Positions 36,125 to 47,472 of a stretch of DNA of 64,000 nucleotides are shown here, piece by piece. Under the pieces are notes generated by a model. That model did no database searches. It was given only the letters and a program-made list of their open reading frames with translations, and had not been told where the DNA came from. The DNA comes from Neopestalotiopsis rosae (Eukaryota; Ascomycota; Sordariomycetes; Amphisphaeriales; Sporocadaceae). Each line of letters starts with the position of its first letter. Positions within the stretch are counted from its first letter, which is position 1. Position numbers and translations under genes: made by a program. The stretch covers positions 62,001-126,000 of the forward strand of contig JALGAS010000004.1 in NCBI GenBank assembly GCA_023078685.1, in the 5' to 3' direction.

Positions 36125-37243
36125 TTATGCTATTCCAAAGAATGCGAGGTCCATCGTCTCGTGTACCGGCACGGTATGGCCAACTCCCTGAGCGCTGTAT
36201 CCCACTAGCTGTGCTGTTGTCGCCGTGCCCTCGCCGTAGATGGTCATGGTGTATCCGCTTTGCGGGCTGTTGGACGTGTCCTTTGATGTGGTAAGATTCA
36301 AAACATTGGACCATTCCTTCAGAGCTTCCTGGTCTTTGGTCGAGATTAGCATTTTTACACGGGTTTGATTGACGGACGAGTGTGAACTTACAGTTGGGAT
36401 AGCGAAGTGTGGTGTCTGCGGTTCCGTGCCAACTATATTTTGTCAATATCAGGTCGTGATTCTAACTTGGGATCCGGGGCAGCGGATGAGACTCACATCT
36501 GCATTCTGGGTCTTGGACCAGTATAGCCTGGGTAGTATGATCGGACCAAATCTCCCCATTGCTGAGCTGTCTTGGTAGTCTGCCCATTGGCACACGAGTT
36601 GCTCCAGCCAGGGGGATCTTGGGTCGCGGTTGAGCCAGAGACGTAAAAGCAGCCGTCTGGTACGCCCGAGTAGGACGAACCCGCCTTAAATACGTCTGGA
36701 TAGGCACCAACGAGCACGTTGGTCATCATGGCACCCGAACTGGTGCCCGTGACGAACGTGCGGTTCAGATCGCCGCCATAGTTGGTCGCTGCGTATTTGA
36801 CCATGTTGACAATGGTCTGACTATCGCCGCCACCGTTGTGTGTCAAAGCTACAACGAAAATATTAGTAAGCTTTATCCATACCTTCTTATTTGTATCAAA
36901 GTAGCATGAATGGAATCGACAATGAGAGATATTTGAACATACTCGCTGTTGACGCCACGTCAAAGCAGCCACCGCTGGATCTGGAGTTGGGATAAATCAA
37001 GATAAACTTGTGCGAATCTGCCAGTGGCATGTAGTGAGACTCGGTCGAATATCCTTGCGCCGAGCCTTGACAGTGATGGACAGCCACCACGATCGGGGCG
37101 GGCGTCGTGAGACCCTTGGGCACGTAGACATACATGCCCAGCTTCGTAGGGCCAGCATTGAAGTCATTGACCTTGGTGACGGACTGGCAGCTCCCCAGAG
37201 TCAAGAGAACAGCAAGGCTGGCTATTTTGGTTTGAAAATGCAT
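36125..37243 (-). CDS. Secreted carbohydrate esterase family 1 (acetylxylan/feruloyl esterase type)
   Basis: Four exons on the minus strand, 36943-37243, 36497-36848, 36392-36432 and 36125-36333, encode 300 aa. A signal peptide (about 1-19, ASLAVLLTLGSC) precedes an alpha/beta-hydrolase of the CE1/PHB-depolymerase type. The oxyanion region is VVAVHHCQGSAQGY, the nucleophile elbow is TGTSSGAMMT (G-x-S-x-G), the acid is probably Asp in WHGTADTTLRYPN, and the catalytic His is in GVGHTVP near the C-terminus. Family enzymes remove acetyl groups from xylan, or feruloyl groups in related members, outside the cell. No carbohydrate-binding module is present; the protein ends soon after the catalytic His. 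The third exon is only 41 nt, but it carries the conserved WHGTAD. Its acceptor partner is CAAAG at 36335-36334, because the closer CCAG would create a stop. Confidence 0.9.
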
Positions 37244-37340
37244 TTTGATCTTGGTTAAGAAAGTCTCTAACTGATTCAACTTCGAAGAAGAGAGATTCGC
37301 TTCACAAATTGGCAGCCGTGTGAGCCAAGACATCGGGGTC

Positions 37341-37347
37341 TTTATAC
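37341..37347 (-). promoter_or_regulatory. Candidate TATA box of the CE1 esterase gene
   Basis: On the minus strand this reads gtataaa, 98 bp upstream of the start codon. The spacing suits a fungal TATA element for an inducible secreted enzyme. It is a motif match only. Confidence 0.4.
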
Positions 37348-38036
37348 TCATTCAACCAACAATTCTATAATTAGCTTCTCACATATAAGTCAAGGTAGGG
37401 CCCTTTTCCCCGAGTCTTGCCATTCTCATATAGCCCGGTCGGCTTCAAAAATTGGACCTTGTCTGTTATGTGTTATCGACCCAGTGCACGTGAGCAAAGC
37501 CCAGCCCAATGGTGGATGGTTGTTCGTTCGCGGAGGGCTCTGGTAGGCCAGGTATGCAAAGGAAAACCCTAAGCCTAGGAGGTACGGATATTGAGTAATG
37601 CGGGGGGAAGCCTGGGTTGCCTTGGAATATCTATCCAAAGTGTTGGTTGTCGGCTAAATACGAAGGAGTTGTTGATACTTCGTATGGTATTTCTGCTTTC
37701 GGCAGTAATGGACTGGATTAGGGAATTGTGCAGGACAGATCAAGCTCTTCTTGCGACCTTACTTTGCGCTCGGCCTAATGCAAAGCGACCTATATAATCA
37801 ATACGAGCGCAAAATAGCCTGATGTCCGTAGCTTAGTGGAAAGCAGTGTTCTTCTCCATTAGCCGGCAGTGGTAGGACGAAACGGACTCTGCAAATTTGG
37901 CTAGAGAATCTTCTATCCAGCATACATAGATATTTTTTGAGTTGTGCGTTAATGTAACAAAGCTCTACATCTGCGTTCCTCACATAATCCATACAAATCA
38001 CAACTTATCAACTATTTTGCGACCGGTGCCCGCATC
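37348..38036. other. Intergenic, no supported gene
   Basis: The left part belongs to the CE1 esterase promoter and the right part to the 3' region of the alcohol dehydrogenase gene. No further gene is seen. A gtccgtagcttagtgg stretch near 37825 looks superficially tRNA-like but lacks a T-arm. Confidence 0.45.
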
Positions 38037-39278
38037 TCAAATATTGCCATTGCTGGGGGTATCTCCATTACTCTGTGCAGATGTGGCCAATTGCCGTTCG
38101 TCGTACCGAATGACATACTTTCCCGTCGTCTGGCGAGCGTCAGTCTCAGAGTCTTCCAGATACATTGGGGCTTGAGAACAAATATTACATACCTCGGCCA
38201 CACGATCTGCAACGGCTGGCAGGTCTTTTAATGAAATGATATTGACAGACGGTTTCACCGCGCCTCTCTGGACAAACTCCAGAGCCTCAAGTGTGTCTGT
38301 TCGTGTTCCAGTCAACGATCCTATTAGGGAAATGCCCTTATCAATGAACTGGAGAGGGTGAAGGGCCATGGTCTGAGGCGGCGGCGGGATACCGACACAA
38401 ACGACGGTTCCGAAGGCAGCAACGATATCAAAAGCACTCTGGTAGGCGGCGCCTGAGCCTGCAGTCACAATGACTGCCTTGGCCTTGGTTCCTTTTGTCG
38501 AGGTATTCACTGCTGCTGCCACATCGGTTTTGGCATCCACATAGACTTCAGCGCCAAGGAACCGACAGTACTCCTCCTTGCTTGTGCCAACGTCTATAGC
38601 AATGACACGATATCCCATGGCTCGGGCGTACTGAATTGCCAGCGCGCCGACACCGCCGCCAGCTCCTGAAATGGCCACCCAAGAGCCTGGCGTCGCGTTG
38701 CAGCTTTTCAGCGCCTTGTACGCCGTGACGCCTCCGCACAAGATGGGCGCAACTAATTCATCGGCGACGGCCAGATCATCCGGCAGCTTGAGCAGATACC
38801 TGCTGGGTACAGTACAAAACTCTGCAAACGTGCCGTCAATCTTTCTTCCCGAGTTGAGTTGCTCAACACATCGGGTCTCGCCGCCTGGGACGAGACAGTA
38901 CTCGCAAGTACCACAGGCGTCGCGGACCCAGGCCACGCCTACGCGGTCCCCGATCTTTGCAATGGTTGGATCTACCCCGGTGCCAATGGCTTCAATCTTA
39001 CCGACGCCTTCGTGTCCTAGTATATCACAGCAGGGGCCCAAATGCCCGGCGGCTAGCGATACATCGGTGCCACAAATACCGGAAGCCGTCAATGATACCA
39101 GGACTTCCCAGGGCTTCAGCGCGGGTCTGGGTACGTCGTGGATTTCAAAATGCGGCGTTTGGCCTCCTTCGCGCTGGAAAAAGATAAGATATTAGCTGGC
39201 AGTGTCCATGATGACCAAGAGCAACGCGTGACTTGCAACAACTACAGCCGCCTTTTGATAATCTTTTGTGAGGATCAT
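38037..39278 (-). CDS. Zinc-dependent alcohol dehydrogenase (MDR superfamily)
   Basis: Predicted exons on the minus strand are 39240-39278, 38193-39173 and 38037-38129, encoding 370 aa. Catalytic zinc ligands are Cys47 (GICGTD) and His66-Glu67 (LGHEG). The structural-zinc lobe is CGTCEYC followed by ETRC, with eight rather than the usual seven residues before the last Cys. NAD(P) binding is through GAGGGVGALA. The fold and length match fungal class-I-like ADHs, which interconvert primary alcohols and aldehydes in the cytosol. The C-terminus extends beyond the usual end with a polar, Ser/Asn-rich tail (about 15 residues). The first exon (MILTKDYQKAAVV) is inferred: it supplies the expected KAAVVREGG junction, but its donor GTTGCA is weak, so the start is uncertain. 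It is divergent from the ALDH gene, its logical partner. Confidence 0.85.
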
Positions 39279-40475
39279 ATTGGATCGGGCGGGGCTGAAT
39301 TTGGTTTCACGATGATCGTAGTAGTAGCGGTGGTGGTGGTGGTGGTACACAAGAGGTCCAAGTCGAAACGAATCGCAACCACGTTCGGGCTTCTTAAATT
39401 GTCAAGTCGGCAAGCTGAGATTATGAGTCGTCACGCGATGGCTTCATAAATCCTTAACTTTTACCTTGGTAGATTTAGTTATCCTAATCTCTTAGCATTC
39501 GCTATAAACCCCGCATTCCCCCAGAAATCGAATGGTATACTCCACTGTGACGAATCAGGGCCAGGGGGCGTGCAACGGCGTTACGGCCCCAGACCGTTAG
39601 AGTTCAGCTAATCTCAGCTCCTGGCGAGATCCAGGGGAAGGGATGTCGGGCGCTGTAGGACCCCACTGCCGTGCGAAATTACCGGTCGGTTAGAACAGAT
39701 CCTAGGCAAAGGCGCGGCAGATTCCAGTGATGTTCTGGACTGTTGGTCAATTGCAACAGAGCCGATTGGGCATTCTAACGAGTATGACCATTTCCAGTCA
39801 TGAAAGTCCCCTTTGAATGGTGCGACCGTTTCAGGAGAACAGAAATTCATAGATGTCTTACTTGATAAGCGTACCTAGTATAGTCGCTTGCAGTCGCACA
39901 AAGTTTAGACGGCCTTGCATGCCGTTAGACACACTGACGAGTAGAAATCAAGCATTCTTAGACTACTCTTGAAAGCAGTCATATACAAATCAACCATCTC
40001 AAACATATGCCGTGATTTTGACATGCCAGAATATCTGCCTACCTAGTTTTACAGCCGATACAAAGAGCAGTATCACAACTTTTGCCCACTGCCGATTCGT
40101 GTCCACGCCACACATATGGCCGGTAGCCGTGGGCCTCAGCTTTAGCGTCGGCGATACATTGCGAAACCAGAGTAGCATCGGAAAGGGATTCGATCTTATG
40201 CTGACCCAGGGTAGTTATCGGGAATTCCCCCACACTCGATCGAGAGAGCTAACAGGGCCAACCCGAAAGCGTATCTCACAAATATCTACACGCTACCGCC
40301 TTGACACCCAGCATTTGGTCCCTGATGATCAATTTGCCTCGGGCATTTATGGCATGGTGCGAGAGTAGCTGCATGCATATATTGATCCTACGAGTGGTCA
40401 CTGTCGAAACACGCGGGCAGGTCAGATGATAGGCTTGGGATTAGATTGTGCTTACCCATCATTACATTCGCCATC
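39279..40475. promoter_or_regulatory. Divergent upstream region of ADH and ALDH genes
   Basis: The ADH and ALDH start codons face away from each other across 1.2 kb, so both promoters lie here. A (gta)3 then (gtg)n tract is present at about 39318-39348. No further gene is supported, and no specific regulator site can be named with confidence. Confidence 0.45.
39318..39348 (+). repeat. GTA/GTG trinucleotide microsatellite
   Basis: Consecutive gta and then gtg triplets are read directly just upstream of the ADH start. The tract is likely polymorphic and may affect promoter spacing. Confidence 0.85.
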
Positions 40476-42204
40476 ATGAGACGGTTTCTTTCTCCAAACA
40501 TTGTGCGGCGGCTTAATCGCGCGTCTCTATCTACACAACTTGTTGTCCGTCAACACCGAAGAAATATCAGCATGGCGTCAGTCAACTTTGATCGTTATTC
40601 CAATGTCATTGGCGGGCAACTCAGGAGTGGGCAACAAGTCCACCAAGGAATTGACCCGTCAACGCGAAAGCCACTGTGGGATGTCCCAGTAGCAAGCCCG
40701 AGTGATCTCGACGAGGCTATTCTAGCATCCAAGAATGCCTTTGCTTCGTGGTCGAAGACATCCTGGGAGAGCCGGCAGGAGAAACTTCTCCAGGCCCGCG
40801 AGGTGCTCTTGGAGAATAAGGCACAAATGGCCGAGTTGCTGTGCAAGGAAGTTGGCAAACCGGTAGGTGTCAAATCTGTGTCCAATTTTGGTTGACGACA
40901 TTCGGCTTACAACTAAAGATTCACCTCGCCCATCTTGAAGTCGAGCACGCCATCAATTTTCTTGAATTTAATGGTACTTACCACTTGGCTAGTGAATAAG
41001 GTTATGTGAACACTCTCGCTGACACGTCGTAGCAAAGCAACCTCCCTTGGAGGAAAAAATAATCCAGGACGATGACGGCCTCAAGCTCACAATGGTACAA
41101 AAGCCCATTGGTATCGTGGCGGCAATCTGCCCGTGGAATTTCCCTTTGGTGCTGGCCATGGGCAAGATCGCCGCGAGTCTAATCACCGGCAATTGCATCA
41201 TTGTCAAGCCGTCGCCCTTCACCCCATACTCGGTGCTTAAGTTTGCCGAGCTCGCGCAGCCCGTTTTCCCGCCGGGCGTGCTCCAGGCACTCAACGGCGG
41301 CGACGACCTGGGCCCGCGCCTATGCGCGCACCCGGACGTGGACAAGATCAGCTTCACGGGCTCGACGGCCACGGGCAAGAAGATCATGAGTGCCTGCGCC
41401 GCCACGCTCAAGAGCGTTACCCTCGAGCTCGGCGGCAACAATGCGAGCATCATCTGCCCGGATGTGGATCCCAAGGTTGTGGCGCCCCAGGTCGCCGTGG
41501 GCTCCTTTTTCAACTCGGGTCAGCTCTGCGTCGCCAGCAAGCGCGTCTATGTCCACGAGGACATTTACGACGAGTTCCTCGCCGTCATGGTCGAGACGGT
41601 CAAGTCTTGGAAGGTGGCACCCACGTCGACCATGGAGGAGGGTATCATGCTGGGTCCGGTGCAGAACCAGATGCAGTACGATATTGTTCGCAAGTTTTTC
41701 CTAGACAGCGCCAGCGGTAATCACAACTTCGCTTTGGGAAGTACGCCAAAAGAGTCTCCCGAGAACTTTATTGTTGAGCCCGCTATTGTCAGCAACCCTC
41801 CCGACGAGTCGCTCGTCGTCACCGGGGAAGCATTCGGCAAGTCTGGGCCATATTGGAAACGGAAATTTGTTGCCCAAGATAGCTAACATTCTTCAACAGG
41901 TCCCATTGTTCCCGTGATGAAGTGGAAAGACGAGGACGAAGTTATTCGAAGAGCAAACGACACCCTCACAGGCCTGGGCGGTGCTGTCTGGTCGAACGAT
42001 CTTGTGCGCGCTCGTCGCATCGCAGATCAGATCGAGGCTGGCACGATATGGATCAACAGTTTCGAGAAGCCACTTCCCCAGGCTCATCTGTCGGGATACA
42101 AACAGAGCGGCGTAGGTGGCGAATGGGGACGCGAAGGTCTCATGGCTTATTGCAAACCTCAGGTTGTCCACTGCTACAAGGCACCAGTGGTGATTCCCAA
42201 GTAG
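40476..42204 (+). CDS. NAD(P)-dependent aldehyde dehydrogenase
   Basis: Four exons, 40476-40862, 40919-40973, 41033-41836 and 41900-42204, encode 516 aa. Family motifs are IVAAICPWNFPL, SFTGSTATGKK, the catalytic glutamate segment LELGGNN (about Glu280) and the nucleophile segment FFNSGQLCVASKR (about Cys312). The enzyme oxidises an aldehyde to the acid with NAD(P). Residues 1-32 are rich in Arg and Ser without acidic residues, resembling a mitochondrial presequence. A second in-frame ATG at 40572 (MASVNFDRYS) begins the usual cytosolic-type ALDH, so two products are possible. The third intron is 41837-41899 and starts GCAAGT, a GC-AG intron, because the conserved EAFGPIVPV join demands it. 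It lies between the divergent ADH and the ABC exporter. Confidence 0.93.
41837..41899 (+). other. GC-AG intron in the aldehyde dehydrogenase gene
   Basis: The donor reads g|gcaagtct and the acceptor ttcaacag|gtccc. Removing 63 bp rejoins the conserved ALDH segment GEAFGPIVPVMKW in frame. No GT donor nearby does so; without splicing the frame reads on to a stop at 41884-41886. GC-AG introns are a small, known minority of fungal introns. Confidence 0.8.
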
Positions 42205-43022
42205 CACATGTACTTGAATATAGTGATCGGTGCAGTTGGCTGTATTCGAGACCCAGTTGTGTTCTTGCTAATCGCCACGTCGCATCTTTACTCGGGATGC
42301 CAAGAGCCCATGAAGCCGAGAGACTTTGTATATATGGTCTGATAGGTAAGCAGTGGTCCTACTTTTATGATTGAGTTCCTCGGTGTCGCTGTCGTCGGCC
42401 AGCATCCTCACACACACGCTCCATTACTGGCAATTGTGGGGTATTTCTCGTTTATGTCAGCGCAGAAAAGTCTAATGTGTATGTAAACTACTAGTCATAG
42501 TGATTCATGTGCGATTAGCCGACCGCATGCAAAACCGATGGCGTCGGGGGCCGAGGGGTCCGGGCCCGCGGGCAGCCGTCGTCACAGGCACGTCTCCGCA
42601 TGGGAACCAGCACAAACTTGGCGAACGTAATCGATTGCGATTTTTCTTGGAGGCTGTGAACGTTCAAATGATCCACTTGCTCATACGAGTCTCCTTGAGC
42701 TTCTGGTGGGAAAGGTTTGAGTCATTACCGATAAATTCGATGCTGAGCAATTAGTCAGAGGCTCATGTCCTCCTTTTATTATACTGAGGCTCCATGCTCT
42801 CGCAGTTTTATACGCCAAGAGACTAAATTCTTCATACTCGTTACAAAGAAAAGAAAGAAAGATGGACTGCCTAAACTTAGTGGATTAGTCATTTTGAATC
42901 ATGTATAAAGTCGAACTCGACCTTTCCAGAATCAAGACAATTCAAAAGGCCCATGGAGAACGTCGATTTGGGCGACACAATTTCCTCTCATCGTCAATTC
43001 ATCCGGAAAGACTGAAAGCAAG
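42205..43022. other. Intergenic spacer between ALDH and ABC transporter genes
   Basis: This 818-bp interval contains the ALDH 3' untranslated region and the exporter promoter. Short open frames have no recognisable content. Note the GC-rich patch around 42540-42600 within otherwise AT-rich DNA. Confidence 0.45.
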
Positions 43023-46000
43023 ATGGGCGTACCCGGACCTCCAAATCCGGCTGGGGAACTTCCCTCGCCGGCCGATGTCCTCGAATCAAATGTAACCGAG
43101 AAGATCAAGACTGAAGACGCAGCTGCAGACGCTTCAAAAGGGTCTGGAGGTTCTTACCTTGTAAGTTTTGTAGACTTATCTACGTAGGACAGGTATTTGG
43201 AGGCTGACAGCGGTATTATACAGCGCATCTTTACCTATGCCCAACCCATCGACGTTGTGCTCGAGCTCATAGCATTCCTTGCCGCGGCCGGCTCGGGGGT
43301 CGGACTGGCCATTGTCAACATTGTGCTTGGCGATTTCATCACCATACTTAACAACTACGTGGCCGGCCAGACCACCGCATCGGATTTTATGAGCGACGTG
43401 TCCAAGTACTGTCTCTATTTTGTTTATATTGGCATAGGTCGCTTGGTGCTCGTGTATATATACACGAGCTTGACTACCTATGTCGCGTACAGAGTTGTAC
43501 GTAATATCAGACAGCAGTTTTTCAAGGCGGCTCTGGCGCAGGAAATCGCCTTTTTCGATCAAGGATCAGGGGGTTCAATCTCAAGTACGCTGACTTGCCC
43601 TGTCTTCTGCTCTTGCTCTACTGAGCTGTCGCGACTGACATAAAATGGTTTTCAGTGCAAGCTACAACGAACGGAAACTTGATCCATTCAGGTATTGCCG
43701 AAAAGTTAGGCTTGTGTGTGCAAGCCTTGTCCACGTTTGTGGCTGCTTTCATTATTGCCTTTACCAGTCAGTGGAAGCTGACGCTCATACTAATTTGGTG
43801 CGTAAAACTTGTAATTCTGCCGCGTATTCTCAATTTTGCTAACTGTCTCCTATAACAGGCTCGCCCCGGCACTCATTGTACTAATGGGACTCGTCGCAAC
43901 CGCCGAAGCCAAGCTCGAGACTAAGATGCTGGAGACATACGCTCAGGGCGGCGCCTTTGCAGAAAGCATACTCTCGACAGCCCGAACCGTCCACTCTCTC
44001 GGCGCTCGTTCCCGACTGGTAGCTCGCTACGACGAATATCTGCTCAGAGCCAAGGCTCTCGGCGACAAGAAGAGTCCCATCTTCGGCCTCTTCTTCAGCT
44101 TGGAATACTTTCTCATTTACGCAGGCATGGGACTAGCCTTCTGGCAGGGCATAAAGATGGTAGCAAGCGGGGAGGTGCCTTCACTGGGAACAGTCTTCAC
44201 GTAAGCAATCAAAGACGGTGCTCACGTTCAAGTCAATGCCGTTGCTGACACCACATGTAGCGTTCTCATGTCGGTCATTATTGCCACAATCTCTATCACC
44301 ATGATTGCCCCCTACACCATCTCGTTTGGGCGAGCGGCCACGGCAGCTAGTCAAGTATTCGCCCTCATCGACAGAGTAAGCGCAATTGACCCGTTCGACC
44401 AAGGGGGAGAAAAGCCAGCGACGACGGAAGGAGTCATTGATGTGGGAAATGTCACATTCAGTTATCCCACTAGGCCTGGCGTCACTATCCTGGACAATTT
44501 CTCTCTACACGTTCCCGCCGGAAAAGTGACCGCCCTCGTGGTAAGTAACGGAATCATGGCGTCTTTTGAAGATTCATTGACTCACCATCTGTTAGGGAGC
44601 AAGTGGCTCTGGAAAGAGTACCATAGTCGGTCTGATAGAGAGATGGTATCAGCCTGCGAGTGGAACAATTAAACTGGACGGAATTCCAATCGAAAAGATG
44701 AATCTCAACTGGCTCCGGACAAAAGTCCGCCTAGTACAGCAAGAACCCGTCCTATTCAACGGCAGCGTATTCGACAACGTTGCCTACGGCCTCGTCGGCA
44801 CACCATGGCAAAAGGACTCGCCAGAGAAACAAATGGAAAAGGTGATCCAGGCCGCCCAGTTTGCCTTTGCGCACGACTTCATCACGGCTCTGCCCGAGGG
44901 CTATCACACGCGGATCGGCGAGCGCGGCGGCCTCCTGTCGGGCGGGCAGAAGCAGCGCGTCGCTATTGCCCGGAGCATCGTGTCGGACCCCAAGGTGTTG
45001 CTACTCGACGAGGCCACCTCGGCCCTCGACCCACAGGCCGAAGGGATTGTGCAGAAGGCCCTCGACAATGTCGCGCGCAGCCGCACCACCATTGTTATTG
45101 CCCACAAGCTGGCCACCATTAAGCGTGCTGACAATATTGTCGTCATGACCGAGGGCCGCATCCTCGAGCAGGGAACTCATGATGGTTTGCTAGCAGAGAA
45201 TGGTGCCTGTGAGTCATGCGAAAAGATCTACATGGTATTCCTGATCAAAGAGAAGATTGCAGAAAGCTAACACATATCGACTTGAACAGACGCCCGGCTA
45301 GTCGCCGCGCAGAATATTGCCTCCCATGCCAAGACTGAGGTGTCGAGCACCACCGACTCGGGATCGGAAGACGAGCCGAAAGAAGACGATGATGGTGACA
45401 AATTATCCGTTCGGAGAACCTTGACGAGACGAGCCACGGCCGACGAACAGCAGCTTCAGCGCCTCAAAGACCGAGACAATTACGACAAGGCAAAGCACAA
45501 GGGCTTGCTCATGTCCGTCTTTGCCCTGATGCGCAGGACGCCCGAGCTTAGACTTCAGTACTTGATTATACTGATATCGTGCATGATGGCTGGTGTGTAG
45601 CCCCTATTACTAGCAACGTCTTCAATATCAACTCGCTAACTCTTCCATAGCTGCCGTCTTCCCTGGCCAGGCTATCATTCTTGCCCGAGTCTTGGATGTA
45701 TTTCAGCTTGATGCCGAGGCTATGCAGAAGCAGGGCAACTTTTATGCGCTCATGTTCCTCGTATTGAGCTTGGGCTGCCTACTCTGCTACTTTGTCATGG
45801 GATGGACGACGAATATCATGGCGCAGACCATGAACAAGAAATTTCGTGAGACTATACTCGACAGCATGCTTCGTCAGGATATCCAGTTCTTTGATCGACC
45901 TGAGAACACGACTGGAGCGCTTACGAGTCGACTCGATTCATATCCCCAGGCTATACTCGAGCTCATGAGTTTCAATATTGTAAGTATACATTCACTTGAC

Positions 46001-47472
46001 AATGTACGAGGCGTGTCTGTCAATTGCTGACGTGTTGATGTGACACAGGCGCTCATTCTGATCAATATTTTCAATATCATCGGGTCCAGTATCCTCGCCT
46101 TGGTAATTCAATGGAAACTCGGTCTAGTCGGCGTCTTTGCGGGCCTTCCTCCAATGCTTTTCGCTGGTTATGCTCGAATCCGTCTCGAGACGCACATGGA
46201 GTCCAAGAATGCACATCGCTTCTCCAACAGTGCTTCGATCGCGTCCGAGTCCATCACGGCAATCCGCACCGTATCGAGTCTGGCAATTGAGAGCACAATG
46301 CTCGAGAGATACAGTAATGAGTTGGGTTCTGCCATTCGCCAGTCCATTTTGCCTCTTCTGCATATGATGTTCTGGTTTGCATTTACTCAGTCAATCGAGT
46401 ACTTTATTCTCGCTCTTGGTTTCTGGTACGGATGCAAGCTGGTGTCTAGTGGCGAGATCACCTTTTACCAGTTTTTCGTTTCGTTCATGGGGACATTTTT
46501 CGCCGGCCAGGCCGCCAGCCAAATGTTTGGATATACGAGCAGTCAGTAGAAACATCCTAAATAGTCGTCAAATGACAAAAATGCTAACGTTTCATAGGTA
46601 TCACCAAGGGCAAAAGCGCTGCAAATTACCTCTTCTGGATTGAAGCCCTACAACCGCTTATCCGCGCCGACACACCCGAGAACGCAGATCGCGGACCAGC
46701 TGACGGCGCCGGCCAGATTGAGCTAGACAAAATCCACTTCTCCTACCCTCTCCGGCCTGACACCAGGGTGTTGCGTGGGGTGGACCTGGATATCCGGCGC
46801 GGCGAGTTTGTTGCCTTTGTAGGGGCCTCGGGATGTGGGAAAAGCACCATGATTGCCATGCTAGAGCGCTTCTACGACCCGACCTCTGGCACCATTCGTG
46901 TAGACGGGGAGTGCCTCGTCGACGTCAACCCGCGGCTCTACCGGCGACACGTATCGCTGGTCCAGCAGGAGCCAACATTATACCAGGGTAGCGTGCGCGA
47001 TAACGTGCTGCTCGGCAAAGAAGACCGATCGCCAGACGACGACGACGACGAGGTCGAAAAGGCTCTGCGCGCCGCCAATGCATGGGACTTTGTCATGTCG
47101 CTCCCGGACGGCACGGCTACTCAGTGCGGAACAAGCGGTTCGCAGCTGTCGGGTGGCCAGAGGCAGCGCATTGCCATTGCGCGGTCATTAATCCGCCGGC
47201 CTAACGTGCTGCTCCTGGACGAGGCGACGTCAGCTCTGGATACGGCCTCGGAGAAGCTCGTCCAGGCCGCCCTGGCCGACGCTGCAGCATCTGGGGAGCG
47301 CATCACCATTGCCGTTGCGCACCGACTGAGCACAATCAAAGACGCAGATCGCATATGCGTCTTTCTTGGTGGCCGGATCGTCGAGTCTGGTACACATGAT
47401 GAATTGTTGGCGCTCGGCAAGATGTACAAAACCATGTGCCAAGCGCAGAGTCTTGATAGAGAGGCCGCTTAA
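43023..47472 (+). CDS. Full-size ABC-B (MDR/P-glycoprotein-type) exporter
   Basis: Ten predicted exons, 43023-43160, 43224-43584, 43656-43797, 43859-44200, 44261-44540, 44596-45208, 45290-45592, 45651-45979, 46049-46541 and 46598-47472, encode 1291 aa in the order TMD-NBD-TMD-NBD. NBD1 has Walker A GASGSGKST (about 422), signature LSGGQKQR (about 535) and Walker B VLLLDEATSALD. NBD2 has GASGCGKST (about 1077), LSGGQRQR (about 1184) and the matching Walker B. Each half begins with a six-helix ABCB membrane domain, with conserved coupling segments such as QEIAFFD and QDIQFFD. The linker (SSTTDSGSEDEPKEDDDGD) is acidic and probably phosphorylated. Family members export hydrophobic drugs, plant defence compounds or secondary metabolites across the plasma membrane. 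Adjacent redox genes suggest export of their substrate or product, which is inference. All joints are GT-AG and in frame. Confidence 0.94.

Noticed and set aside
37819..37900. tRNA-like string gtccgtagcttagtgg
   Set aside because: No T-arm (GTTCRA) and no pairing acceptor stem.
33783..47472. Classical secondary-metabolite gene cluster
   Set aside because: No PKS, NRPS, terpene cyclase, prenyltransferase or cluster transcription factor in the block; kept only as a possible catabolic cluster.
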